Source of the DNA: Pedobacter suwonensis
GTDB lineage: Bacteria; Bacteroidota; Bacteroidia; Sphingobacteriales; Sphingobacteriaceae
Direction of reading: 5' to 3'
DNA: 64,000 nt
NCBI RefSeq assembly: GCF_900111825.1
Contig: NZ_FOJM01000019.1
Span: forward strand, 1 to 64,000
How positions within the stretch are numbered: the stretch's first letter is position 1; every line of letters begins with the position of its first letter. The notes below the pieces were generated by a model. That model did not search any database. It worked only from the letters and a program-made list of their open reading frames with translations, and was not told the origin of the DNA. Made by a program: the position numbers and the translations under genes. Positions 54,213-63,548 of the stretch are shown here, in pieces.

Positions 54213-57200
54213 TTAGTTAAAGGCAACGCGCAATCGTTTTGCCCGTTCTTTAAACGCAGCCTCGCCACCTTCCAAAATCTCACAAACTTGAGTTCTGATT
54301 TCGTAGTTTTCCAGTCCACCACTATGGTAGGTAATCGCAGGAAGTTTGCCTGGGTCATGTTGTCCGGCATTGGCAATAATGACCTGATCGGCATCGGTAT
54401 TTACAACAAGGTTGGCATTATGGGTAACGATGATGATCTGCCTCCTATTTTTTGCATTTTTGAACAGTGGTACCAGTTCGTCAAAAATCGATTTTGGATC
54501 CAGATTTTCTTCGGGTTGATCGATGATAAGCGGGCGTTCATCCTCCTGGTCAATGGCTAGATACAGCAGGAGCAGAACAATACCCCGTGTTCCTGGGGAA
54601 AGTTGTTGAATGTCTACATTATCATAAATTACTCCATAGGAGATAGTTATGTGTTCAGTGCTATATAACCAGCTTGCAATTTGGTTGGCCCATTTGGAGT
54701 ATTCTGCCAGGTTTTTCTTGTCGGCCTGTGCATGTTCGAGGATGTCGTTCTCATGTTTGTCGCGGAATAAGGCCAGTGCATCACTGATCTGCTGGTCTGT
54801 GCCGTTTTCCCAGGCATTTTTGAGTTCGTTTTTTACAGCATCATATAATGCGCCTTTGCCTTTAAATGGCCCTGCTTTTCTAAGGTCTAAAAGGTCCTCT
54901 CCCTGCTGTGCCCAAGCTTCGATATCCGCACGGCGCCGAACCACAAAGGAAAGTTTCCCAAGGCTGCCAGATTGGGATTTGAGATTTGACATCAATGGCT
55001 GATACAAGTGTTTCAGTTCTTCCTCCTCAGCCAGGATAGCTTTAAAAACATTTTTGTAGGCGAGTTTTCTGTCGCCTATCAGCCCCATTAATCTTGTTGT
55101 CGCGGATTTGGCATCAGTGAGTTCTGTTTTCAGTTTTCCAAGTTCAGTGTCGCTTTTTTGTATCTTTTCGGATATTCTCGTATACTGTTTGGCATTTTCT
55201 GCATCTATTCCAGTAAGTTTTTTAAGACGCTCAACTTCCAGCACAAGAATTTCGTAGGTATGGTCTTCTGGCTGAATACCCGTGGTTAGGTAGCTGTCCT
55301 CGGGTTTTCTGTTTATGTCGGCTGCTGGTTTGGTACCTTTGATTTTTGAAATTTCCAAAGTCGCCTGTGCAATATGATCTGAGAGTATCTTATCTACATC
55401 ACCTATGAAATCAACGCCAAAGGCCAGCCAATCAGATGTGCTTAAACCTGTGTCAGGATGGCTTGAGGGCAATTTTGTGGTGAAGGTTGGAAAAGTGTTC
55501 GTTCTCGATGATGTTACTGTCTGTTTTAATCCATTTAAAGATCGGAGCCTAGTCTGGTTTTTTTCGAGTTTGACAGTTACTTCGTCTAGTGCTGTGGTGA
55601 TCCTTGACAGGTTCTTTAACCTGCTATCTTTATCTTTGCTCAACAGCGTGTCTCTTGATTTTTTATCGCCAGCAATCTCAGTGGTAAGGTCCTGAACTTT
55701 CTTTTCCAGTGCAGGAATACTTCTTTTTTTTTCCAGTTCAATTGTAATCTGCTGAGAAGAATTTAAAATCATTTCTTCTTGGTCGGTCCTTTCCGCACGG
55801 TAGGTGAAAGCTTTTTGCGAGAGTAGTTCCTGAAAATCAGATACACCCAGACGATCTTCTTTGGGATGGGCATGAAAAATCACCTTTTCAATTTCCAGAA
55901 TGAGCCGGTCCGTCATTCCTTCAGAAGAGCAAAGTAGGTCTACAAACTTTTGTGAAAGATACTGCACACGTGGGTGGTCCATAATGTCTTCCATGTGCGT
56001 GTTTCTTACCGCTTGTGTCGTTTTTGCTCCTTCCTGCCATTTTAGAGTGACTTCGGTATCCTGAAGGTGTTCGGAAGCCCTTTGGATAAATGAGGTGTCA
56101 TTTTGTTGCTCTGAAATAGCATAACCTCCAGTGGCAATCAGATCTGCCAGTGCTGTTTTGCCCGATCCTCTGGCACCGATGATAGCAATCAATCCTGAGT
56201 TCAATGGGATTTGATTTGGTGTAAGCCAGTCCGCGTTGCTGATCTCAATTTCATCGATAATGTAAGGTGCCAGTCGATTGTCGGGAGGCGTTGGCCCTAT
56301 ATGTGCCCGGTCTTCGGGCTCAATACAGGCTTGTACCAGCGCCTCGAAATTCAGATCTCCCTTGATCCAAGTGTACTTATCATTCAAAGGTCTTCCCACC
56401 GTTGTCTCGGTATGAGCATCCGAGCCATGAATACAGAGTTTGCAAGCTCGGTAGGTGGTGATGATCTGCTGTTTTGATTGAACACCTTTACCTAGCCAAA
56501 ATTCACGGTCTTTATCGTTGCTGCTAAAAATAATATGCGAAGCGCGTTCGATGGCTTGTCTGGTATTTGCGAATGACGCGTCGTCTTTCAGCCCGCTGGT
56601 TCCGTCTTTTCCACTGGCAATGGCAATCAATAGGTTTTTTTGAGCCCAGGTACTTTCTTTGATTGCCAGAACAAGTTCGTCAAACTCGACTTTGAATTGG
56701 TTTGTACCTGTTTCTAATGCCTTATTGTCGGCGATGATGTCTTTGTCGTGATCTTTTCCTAGTTTAATCAGATCTGCCTCATGGCAATTGTACCTTTCAA
56801 TCCCATTGGAATAGGTTAGTTTTTGTAGAAAGCGCTTGATTTCGCTAACATGGTTAGGATCTTCTGGTGAAAAGATTAGATGACCGTTGATGGCCTTGTC
56901 GGTTGTAGTGGATATTTTAAACCTTAACTCGATATTTGGGAAAAGGAGTTCTACATTCGCCAGACGTCCCTGACTTTTAGCTTCCAATAGCTTTTCGTAG
57001 GAAGCCAAACTATAGTAATCTGTAACGCCAAGTGCCCTGATCGGCGGGTCAGATTGTTCGATTAGATCGCAATAATCGCCAATATCCTTGCTTTTAAACT
57101 GATTGTTCAATACGGTATTGGGAGTATGGATATGTGGTTCCCACCTGTGCCAGAGTGATCCTTTAGTACTTTTTAGCTTATTTGAGAGTTGCTGTTGTTT

Positions 57201-57224
57201 TTTCATGACAGATGTATTTGACAT
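54213..57224 (-). CDS. TrlF-type protein: PHP domain fused to SMC-like ATPase
   Basis: A 1003-residue protein. N terminus has a PHP phosphoesterase domain (WEPHIHTPNTVLNN, then LGVTDYYSLASYEKL, and IHGSDAHTE). The rest is an SMC/ABC ATPase: Walker A GARGSGKTAL near 346-353, coiled coil (about 470-720), a signature LSPGTRGIVLLLLYL and Walker B PLIIDQPEENLDP, then IIIVTHNANLV. NCBI names such proteins TrlF family AAA-like ATPase. They occur in conflict islands, probably as nucleic-acid sensors with a hydrolase effector. A start six codons in is possible. Composition is less AT-rich than its neighbours. Confidence 0.85.
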   Translation of the reverse strand: MSNTSVMKKQQQLSNKLKSTKGSLWHRWEPHIHTPNTVLNNQFKSKDIGDYCDLIEQSDPPIRALGVTDYYSLASYEKLLEAKSQGRLANVELLFPNIELRFKISTTTDKAINGHLIFSPEDPNHVSEIKRFLQKLTYSNGIERYNCHEADLIKLGKDHDKDIIADNKALETGTNQFKVEFDELVLAIKESTWAQKNLLIAIASGKDGTSGLKDDASFANTRQAIERASHIIFSSNDKDREFWLGKGVQSKQQIITTYRACKLCIHGSDAHTETTVGRPLNDKYTWIKGDLNFEALVQACIEPEDRAHIGPTPPDNRLAPYIIDEIEISNADWLTPNQIPLNSGLIAIIGARGSGKTALADLIATGGYAISEQQNDTSFIQRASEHLQDTEVTLKWQEGAKTTQAVRNTHMEDIMDHPRVQYLSQKFVDLLCSSEGMTDRLILEIEKVIFHAHPKEDRLGVSDFQELLSQKAFTYRAERTDQEEMILNSSQQITIELEKKRSIPALEKKVQDLTTEIAGDKKSRDTLLSKDKDSRLKNLSRITTALDEVTVKLEKNQTRLRSLNGLKQTVTSSRTNTFPTFTTKLPSSHPDTGLSTSDWLAFGVDFIGDVDKILSDHIAQATLEISKIKGTKPAADINRKPEDSYLTTGIQPEDHTYEILVLEVERLKKLTGIDAENAKQYTRISEKIQKSDTELGKLKTELTDAKSATTRLMGLIGDRKLAYKNVFKAILAEEEELKHLYQPLMSNLKSQSGSLGKLSFVVRRRADIEAWAQQGEDLLDLRKAGPFKGKGALYDAVKNELKNAWENGTDQQISDALALFRDKHENDILEHAQADKKNLAEYSKWANQIASWLYSTEHITISYGVIYDNVDIQQLSPGTRGIVLLLLYLAIDQEDERPLIIDQPEENLDPKSIFDELVPLFKNAKNRRQIIIVTHNANLVVNTDADQVIIANAGQHDPGKLPAITYHSGGLENYEIRTQVCEILEGGEAAFKERAKRLRVAFN

Positions 57225-57715
57225 TAGTGCACATAATTAAACCATTAATTCGATTGTAAATTACGGTTTTCCATTTTGCAACGCAAATGATGCGGAGTTA
57301 TGGGGATTTCCAAGCGTGGCCGCTAAAAAAGTTGACTACCCATATTATACGTTCCAATTATGTTGAGAAATAGAAATTTAGAAGTGATTTAGTAATAACA
57401 AAATTTATAGCGATCACAGAATGCCATCTTGTAGAGAAAGCATCGTACTATTGTTCGGATCATAATAATGGCTTCCGAAGCTATTTAGTCGTAAAAAAAT
57501 CTTCTTAAAGATTCGACCAAAATCGCAAAACCAACTGATGATCCTTCAGAATAATTCGGGATAGACATCCGGTAATGAAAAGCTTGCAGCTATTATTCGA
57601 AAAAAAACTATCTAGACCAAGCATTACTGTTAATAGAGATGTTAGTGGAATTCATGAGCAAGATATTTATCATTTTATAACAGATTTTGTAAATTAGCTC
57701 TCTATTAACGCAAAG
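57225..57715. other. intergenic region between defence modules
   Basis: About 490 bases, divergent between the TrlF gene and the next unit. I see no gene longer than about 30 codons and no recognisable insertion-sequence end. Both promoters must lie here; none can be defined. Fragmentary coding-like words suggest decayed DNA, without proof. Confidence 0.4.
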
Positions 57716-58648
57716 ATGTATAAACTAATTAAACTATTAATCGACTGGAAATCTTTCCAGTCGGAAATCCTCTCTGCAATTGAGATTGGTGTTAAGCTTG
57801 CGAACCAGCAGATCAAGACCGAAGCCGAATTGGAACTTGTAGAGACAAATTACTTGGAATGGAACACAAAGACTAAAGAGTTTCTTAAGAGCAGTTTTGA
57901 AGGAGAGTTCAATAGGTATCAGATCGAGTTTCATAATTCGGCGGCAGGTGATTATAGTTTTAGTGGACAGAATAATTTGCGTGGACAGTTTGAGAAAATT
58001 ACAGGCAGACTGGGTTCACAACTATCCTATCTCCGCCAAATGTTGAAAGTGCTAAGCGTATGTGACGTCATTATCGCACCTAATGAAATCAGCCTGGAGG
58101 AACGCAGCAGTTATACAACTAACCAAAAGCTCAACTTTATCTTAAACGTACTTTATGATCTTTACGACGACAGTTATTACTCGATTGAGGAACTGTTTGT
58201 TGGAAATGGCATTCCAATGAAAAGATATGATCAGGCAAGGGAAATCATCAATGTATTAAAAGATCATGGCTATGTAGAAGTATTAGGCGGAATCGGTACC
58301 GACCTTATGGCACAAATCACAGCGACTGGTGCTTTGGCCATCGAACAAACAAGGACTTCCATTCCGCAAGATTATGAAACTATGCGTTACACACCAGAAC
58401 AACTCAACGCTAAGATCGACCAGCTCATCGAGATGCTTAATCGTCAAGGGGTGGGACAAGAAGTGCTGTTCGATGAAATGCAGGACATGAAACAACTCTA
58501 TGTAAAGCTAAATAAAAAAGACTTTGGACAAATTGTAAAAGGAAAACTTATCGACCTTGTCATAGGAAAAATGGTGGAAAACGATACCATATCATATGTG
58601 TATGAATCATTAACCCATCACAAGCTACAATTACCTTCACTTTTTTAG
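57716..58648 (+). CDS. hypothetical protein with winged-helix-like middle
   Basis: A 310-residue protein not recognised as any family. Residues 1-120 are helical (EIGVKLANQQIKTEAELELV). About 135-205 (KLNFILNVLYDLYDDSYYSI, then GIPMKRYDQAREIINVLKDH, then a wing-like GYVEVLGGIGTDL) look like a winged helix. The C terminus is helical with a possible coiled coil (LNAKIDQLIEMLNRQG). It is followed after 12 bases by a DUF4365 gene, so the two form an operon in the defence island; it could be the regulator or sensor of that nuclease-like protein. Confidence 0.65.
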   Translation: MYKLIKLLIDWKSFQSEILSAIEIGVKLANQQIKTEAELELVETNYLEWNTKTKEFLKSSFEGEFNRYQIEFHNSAAGDYSFSGQNNLRGQFEKITGRLGSQLSYLRQMLKVLSVCDVIIAPNEISLEERSSYTTNQKLNFILNVLYDLYDDSYYSIEELFVGNGIPMKRYDQAREIINVLKDHGYVEVLGGIGTDLMAQITATGALAIEQTRTSIPQDYETMRYTPEQLNAKIDQLIEMLNRQGVGQEVLFDEMQDMKQLYVKLNKKDFGQIVKGKLIDLVIGKMVENDTISYVYESLTHHKLQLPSLF

Positions 58649-58660
58649 ACCAGACATCAA

Positions 58661-59431
58661 TTGAGATATACAAGAACAAATATGATTGGTGATGCTGGTG
58701 AACATCTGCTTGCTGCGCAGATTATACACTATTACGGCTTTCCTTGCAGGCTCACCAATATAGATATTGGCATCGATACGGAAATTGAGCTAATTGACCA
58801 AAACTATAAATCTACTGGTGAAATTATCAAAGCTCAAGTAAAAACTAAAACCGCGGAAGAGTTTGAAGTGAATGTCAAATCTGGCCACATCAAGTACTGG
58901 AACTCATTCAATCTACCAGCGGTCATTTTTTTAGTCCATCTCGAGCAAGGAAACATATACTGGCATGCGTTGGACAAATCGGAGAATTATAATTTATCAA
59001 AGCGGAATGTTAAAATAGCTTTTGATCCAAAGAACAAAGTCGGTCGCAAAAACAAAAATGAATTCATTAGGATTGTCCATCATAAGAACGAAAGGCTATT
59101 ATCCTCGTTATATGAATGGGTGGACGAAACTTTAAGGAATGACGAATTGATTTTAGAAGACGAGGGCACAGACTTGACGATTTTTGAAGAATTAGTATAT
59201 AAATACTATAAAGTTTGCTTTTTAATTAATGAGGCTGACAAACTTATCGAGTCAACACCAGCACTTGCTTGGGTAAAGAAGAAATATTCTTCCAAATTGA
59301 TTAACTTTGGCTATTATTCCCACAATATTAAAGAACGCATTGAGGAATGCAAAATTGATCACGGACCTGAAATATTTGATCAATTGAATGAGACAAATAA
59401 TAACTGGAGCATAAACGATCCTTTAAACTGA
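58661..59431 (+). CDS. DUF4365 protein, nuclease-like fold
   Basis: The 256-residue protein begins with a TTG codon at 58661 (reading MRYTRTNMIGDAGEH); an ATG at 58682 would remove seven residues, but the first residues fit the family pattern. The N-terminal 150 residues match DUF4365: IGDAGEHLLA, DIGIDTEIELID (D39, E41) and IIKAQVKTK (Q59-x-K61), i.e. a PD-(D/E)xK nuclease core. The C-terminal 100 residues are unassigned. It follows the winged-helix-like gene. A DNA-cutting effector role is inference. Confidence 0.75.
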   Translation: MRYTRTNMIGDAGEHLLAAQIIHYYGFPCRLTNIDIGIDTEIELIDQNYKSTGEIIKAQVKTKTAEEFEVNVKSGHIKYWNSFNLPAVIFLVHLEQGNIYWHALDKSENYNLSKRNVKIAFDPKNKVGRKNKNEFIRIVHHKNERLLSSLYEWVDETLRNDELILEDEGTDLTIFEELVYKYYKVCFLINEADKLIESTPALAWVKKKYSSKLINFGYYSHNIKERIEECKIDHGPEIFDQLNETNNNWSINDPLN

Positions 59432-59465
59432 ATAAAAACTTTACCTAATTTTTCCATAAACTATT

Positions 59466-59520
59466 AAAGCAATAATTACCCGCAAGAGCTGACCTAGAAT
59501 TTTGGACACAGCAATTATGA
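59466..59520. repeat. left copy of sequence bracketing the ABC-3C module
   Basis: The words TTAAAGCAATAA, CCCGCAAG, GAATTTTGG and CA-AGCAA appear in the same order as at 63449-63505, with several base changes and short gaps. The copies lie just outside the ABC-3C genes (59582-63258), both in + orientation. This could be a direct repeat left by insertion or a common dispersed repeat. Confidence 0.5.
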
Positions 59521-59581
59521 AGCACAAAAAAAACAAAAAATCTTTATATTTTATTTAAAGTTTTTCTTCGTGTGAGTTAAT

Positions 59582-61555
59582 TCAATTCAACCATGATTTT
59601 GGTATTAATGCATCGTCATCCTCGCCATCTCTCCATCTTTTAGTTTTAATGACGTTGCAATATTCTTTCCAACTGTCCTCTCCAGCGTGCTCCAAAACGA
59701 TTATTTGAACCTTTCCTTTTGTATTTGTATTAAATGCTGATAAGACTTCAAATATCTTCTTCAATTTAATTAAATCTTCCTCTTGAACAGATTTATCATC
59801 ATTTATTTCAGGAAAATAGGCTTGACTAGGTTGATCAAAAACAATAAATGGTGGTACCCTATTATCATTTAAGCCAATTAAATATTCGTGAATACCCAAA
59901 TAAGTTGAAATGTGATATGCCATGTGGTTATGCCCACTACCAACTTCCCAAAAACCAGTTTCAGTACCGAGTTCGTCAAAAAATTTAAGTGTCAAAGCAT
60001 CATTAATGTCTAAGTCTATTCTATCGCCACTTTTCTCAGCTTCGAACATCAATGCATACTTTTTTATATTTTCTGATATTTTATTTAATGCATAACGCTC
60101 ACGATTTTTTAACTTTTCATTTCCAACCTCTTTTTCCATTTTGGCAATAGAGTTCTCATATTGTATTATTTTATCATCATTAGTATCTAATCCATTATTA
60201 TATTCTTGAAATTGACTTAATGTTAGCTCAACTTGCCCTAAATATCTATAAATTGCGTTCTGGTTTTGTTTTAATCTTTTAAACTCCCCGTCCTCTCGCT
60301 GAAGCGCACTAATCTGATTTCTTATATTATTAATTTCGTTCTCTTTCTCTGTAATTTGCTTCTCCAATTTTTTACGTTCATTTAAGTAAATTTTGGCTGA
60401 ATCTGCAACCTTGTCTGAAACCTTTTCAAATTCCGAAAGTAGTTGAGATAAATTTTTATGATATTCACCGATGTGGTCAGTAGTAGAATTACATAGTGGG
60501 CAAGGTTTATTATAGTCTAATTTCTCTTGGAGCCAACTTACAGCACTAAGCCTGCCTTTTTTGGTCAACGCATTATCGCCAATTTCCTTATTATTCGCTT
60601 GTATGCTTCTAATAATCGAAAGTCTTCGCCCCAAATCCTGTAGCTGGTCGGAAGATTCCAATTCTCTTTTATTTAAAGAATAAAGTTGTTCGGCGGCTAA
60701 TTGAGTAGCGTGTTCTGGAACCCGAATTTTTTCAATATCAGCTGTAGCAATAAGTTGTAATTGTTGAACAAGGAAATCTTGATCTAATTCTTCAACATCG
60801 GTTTCCCTTTTAATTATTCCAAATTCCAACCCAATTCTATAATAATTTATTAGTTCTTGATTTAATCTAGACAATCGGTATTCTTTCATATCCCTGTCTT
60901 TGATTAGAATTCCTAGTTGCCTTTTCAGACCTTTAAGTTCTTCTCTTAACTCCAAAATTTTATTACTAATTACCCCAAGGAGATAAGGGAATAAAACTTT
61001 TAGTTTTTCACGATGAGCTGTAGAATCAGTCTTGAAGAACATTGTGGATTGGTTAGCAACCAAATACTGTGGTTGAAAATTCAGAGATATAGCGTTACGA
61101 TAACTGGGCTTTTGAGTGTCAAACGATTGTACATAATCATTTGTAGTCAATCCAACATCAGCAAATCCTAATATAGTATTTAAATACTGCTTTATCTGCA
61201 CGATACTAAATGGATAATCATCAACTGAGGTAGGTATTGAGACTATTTTATCTTCTGTTTTAAAAAAGTCATTAGAAACACCCGATATACCTGGTTCCGC
61301 CCTAGCAATTAAAATTTCTTTACCTTCCAATGTAATAATAATTCCAAATGCCTTTACCTTATTCCTGATTATACCAGAAGGAATTGAGCATTTTGAACTC
61401 CCAAGACAATAATCAATTATTGAAATAACCGAGGATTTACCCTTACCACTTGCACCTGTAATAACATTAACCTTATCAATTAAAAACTCAATTTGTCGTG
61501 GGGCCAATTCCTCATTCTTTGGCCATAATATTATCGACTTGATTCTAAAGTCCAT
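59582..61555 (-). CDS. ABC-3C ATPase component (DUF3732, SMC-like)
   Basis: A 657-residue SMC-like ATPase with Walker A GASGKGKS (34-41), a long coiled coil interrupted by a zinc hook-like CPLC near 349-352, and C-terminal PFIVFDQPSQAYFPE (Walker B-like region near 570), with VGSGHNHMAYHI in place of the ABC signature. This is the DUF3732 ATPase that goes with the middle and third components of three-component ABC (ABC-3C) systems described by Aravind and co-workers as predicted conflict systems. It starts directly after the middle-component stop (no gap). Confidence 0.88.
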   Translation of the reverse strand: MDFRIKSIILWPKNEELAPRQIEFLIDKVNVITGASGKGKSSVISIIDYCLGSSKCSIPSGIIRNKVKAFGIIITLEGKEILIARAEPGISGVSNDFFKTEDKIVSIPTSVDDYPFSIVQIKQYLNTILGFADVGLTTNDYVQSFDTQKPSYRNAISLNFQPQYLVANQSTMFFKTDSTAHREKLKVLFPYLLGVISNKILELREELKGLKRQLGILIKDRDMKEYRLSRLNQELINYYRIGLEFGIIKRETDVEELDQDFLVQQLQLIATADIEKIRVPEHATQLAAEQLYSLNKRELESSDQLQDLGRRLSIIRSIQANNKEIGDNALTKKGRLSAVSWLQEKLDYNKPCPLCNSTTDHIGEYHKNLSQLLSEFEKVSDKVADSAKIYLNERKKLEKQITEKENEINNIRNQISALQREDGEFKRLKQNQNAIYRYLGQVELTLSQFQEYNNGLDTNDDKIIQYENSIAKMEKEVGNEKLKNRERYALNKISENIKKYALMFEAEKSGDRIDLDINDALTLKFFDELGTETGFWEVGSGHNHMAYHISTYLGIHEYLIGLNDNRVPPFIVFDQPSQAYFPEINDDKSVQEEDLIKLKKIFEVLSAFNTNTKGKVQIIVLEHAGEDSWKEYCNVIKTKRWRDGEDDDALIPKSWLN

Positions 61556-62047
61556 TTATATATCTAAATTTAAGTACATTAAAAATTCTACGTCAGAAAG
61601 ATTTGAAAACCATCCACCTAATTTCCTAGCAGTCCTGACCAAGTCGCCTATTTCGATAGAAGGAGGGCTAAACTTTTGTTTTGGTGAGTCTATGTTACTA
61701 CTGATTATGTTTGAGCTAAAGTCTATGTCTAATAAATTGGCTTTAATACAAATCAAAAGAGAAAACATCGTTTTATCGAACATACTCCTTGTTTTTAGTG
61801 GAATAATATCAAATAATAATTTATTATCTTCCAACACATTATAAAAGCCTTTAATATTATTTGACCTTCCCTTTGCACTAGTAACAATATCCTTAGTGAA
61901 GAGAATCGGAAGTACTGGAAGCACTCGTTCTATCCTTGGCGATTGTTTGTCTTTATTTATACGTTCATAGGAAATCACAAACTCATTTAATAATAAAGCA
62001 CCTAAGGAACTATTCTGATAAATATCAAATACATTTTCTACTTTCAT
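61556..62047 (-). CDS. ABC-3C middle component
   Basis: A 163-residue protein with the middle-component pattern: N-terminal YQNSSLGALLLNEFVISYE, then LPVLPILFTKDIV, and a C-terminal RKLGGWFSNLSDVEFLMYLN. Family members are small helical proteins always placed between the ATPase and the large partner. Role is thought to be bridging, by gene order only. It is 14 bases after the third-component gene and directly adjacent to the ATPase gene. Confidence 0.85.
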   Translation of the reverse strand: MKVENVFDIYQNSSLGALLLNEFVISYERINKDKQSPRIERVLPVLPILFTKDIVTSAKGRSNNIKGFYNVLEDNKLLFDIIPLKTRSMFDKTMFSLLICIKANLLDIDFSSNIISSNIDSPKQKFSPPSIEIGDLVRTARKLGGWFSNLSDVEFLMYLNLDI

Positions 62048-62061
62048 TTGTTCGCTTGTAT

Positions 62062-63258
62062 TTATTTAATTTCCGTCTGCCAATCAGGGTGCCATCCTAT
62101 TATAAGTTTATCTGACAAGATGTGTAAGCTTCCAAGTATCGTATATGGCTGAATAACTGGATATCCGGCTAAACTATATCCAGCTGTATTTGATGAATCT
62201 ATGTATATCAGGTTTCCAACATCCGCCTTTGTCAATGTAGGTTTGGTCTTAGCCTCTATTAAATGTCTTTTTTTATGACCTTTCCAATTTCGGGAAATGT
62301 CACTTTCTAATTCATTTATATCTTCTTGACAAGGAATAGTGCCATTTTCTGCCCATCTATCCCGTTCTTTCGAAGCGCGGAGAAAATGATCTATTGCATC
62401 AACAATGTCATCTTCATCAGCTTCAATCAAACTTAACTGTTTAATAAATATTTTATCCTGTTGTTGTTGCCTTTCAAAGTCAAATACAGGTATAGCTGAA
62501 ACCGCCTGTTCGATAAATGGTCTTTCTAAAGATTCCTTAATATATACGTCTTTTATATCAATTAATTTCTGAGCTTTAATTGTACCTTCTTGACCTTTTG
62601 CCCATTTTCCGATTATATCATTAACCAACCATCCAAAGATTTTCTCATACACAGAATTAAAAGGAACTTCAGAACCAATTCTCAAATTGGCTTTAATCTC
62701 CTCTTTAAACTTATTTCTATCTGGATAGAACTCGTCTGCAGATAAAACAATTTTAGCAAGTAAATTTATAAAGTCTTCCTTTGAGTAGTCAGTTACAATA
62801 TCATCGTGCAATTCTTTTGATTTACCTTTCAACTTACTTCCTATATCGAATAATTCGTCATAAAATCCTTCAAGTATGTTGCGGTCAGTTTTATAGTCGC
62901 TGACATAGTTAGCTTTATGAAGTTTAGAGATAGTTGATGTTGATGAAACTCTTTTATTAGTTGACAGAACGAACCGTGCTTTCTCCCTGGGGAATCTCCT
63001 CTGAATTGATAACCAAATGGAAAAGGTTTTCCATAGGTTTATATTAGAGTTTGAGAATGGGTTACTTTTCCCAGTTACACTTTTATCCTGCTCGTATATT
63101 CTGTTAATCTCTTGACCCGATTTTAATTGAGAAACAACATCATCATCCGTTTCTATTGAAACAAAGTCGATGTCTGATCTTGATAGCCAAAATATGGCAC
63201 GCTCAAATTGATATAAATATCCTAATGCTTGTCCTGATGCAGATTTACCTAACGCCAT
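62062..63258 (-). CDS. ABC-3C large component, nuclease-like N terminus
   Basis: A 398-residue protein opening the ABC-3C operon. The N terminus (GKSASGQALGYLYQFERAIF, then SIETDDDV around 35-41 and YEQDKSV around 55-61) has the E...D...(E/Q)xK order of a PD-(D/E)xK nuclease domain like DUF4297. The C-terminal half (about 230-398; ELESDISRNWKGHKKRHLIE, LIYIDSSNTAGYSLAG, then PYTILGSLHILSDKLIIGWH) matches the ABC-3C C-terminal domain. Probably the effector of the system. Confidence 0.82.
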   Translation of the reverse strand: MALGKSASGQALGYLYQFERAIFWLSRSDIDFVSIETDDDVVSQLKSGQEINRIYEQDKSVTGKSNPFSNSNINLWKTFSIWLSIQRRFPREKARFVLSTNKRVSSTSTISKLHKANYVSDYKTDRNILEGFYDELFDIGSKLKGKSKELHDDIVTDYSKEDFINLLAKIVLSADEFYPDRNKFKEEIKANLRIGSEVPFNSVYEKIFGWLVNDIIGKWAKGQEGTIKAQKLIDIKDVYIKESLERPFIEQAVSAIPVFDFERQQQQDKIFIKQLSLIEADEDDIVDAIDHFLRASKERDRWAENGTIPCQEDINELESDISRNWKGHKKRHLIEAKTKPTLTKADVGNLIYIDSSNTAGYSLAGYPVIQPYTILGSLHILSDKLIIGWHPDWQTEIK

Positions 63259-63548
63259 AACTATAACGAGGTAACTTTAAACCAAAAAAAACTTCTTTAT
63301 TTCCAGCATTATGAAAAACGTTAAAACTATTACCTTTATACAATAATAATAATTTAATATTCAAAACCCTATTGAATTAGAATCGTCGAGATAATTATTT
63401 GATTCAAAAATTTAATGAATTTTATTAAAAAGCACGTTATTGAAACCTTATAAAGTATTAATGCCCGCAAGGGCCGCCCGAAATTTTGGGCATAGCAAAG
63501 CACTAAGAACAATCTGCCCTTAGTGCCTAATTAAGTGTAGAAAATGGA
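63259..63548. repeat. gap containing the right copy of the bracketing sequence
   Basis: This 290-base gap is gene-free. Positions 63449-63505 carry TATAAAGTATTAATG, CCCGCAAG, AAATTTTGG and CATAGCAAAGCAC in the same order as 59466-59520. The first half should contain the ABC-3C promoter (minus strand), not defined. A second inverted pair CACTAAG...CTTAGTG (63500-63506 / 63519-63525) may end the DUF932 transcript. Confidence 0.5.

Noticed and set aside
54649..55695. Frames of 117 and 96 codons opposite the TrlF-type gene
   Set aside because: Antisense shadows of the ATPase coiled-coil region.
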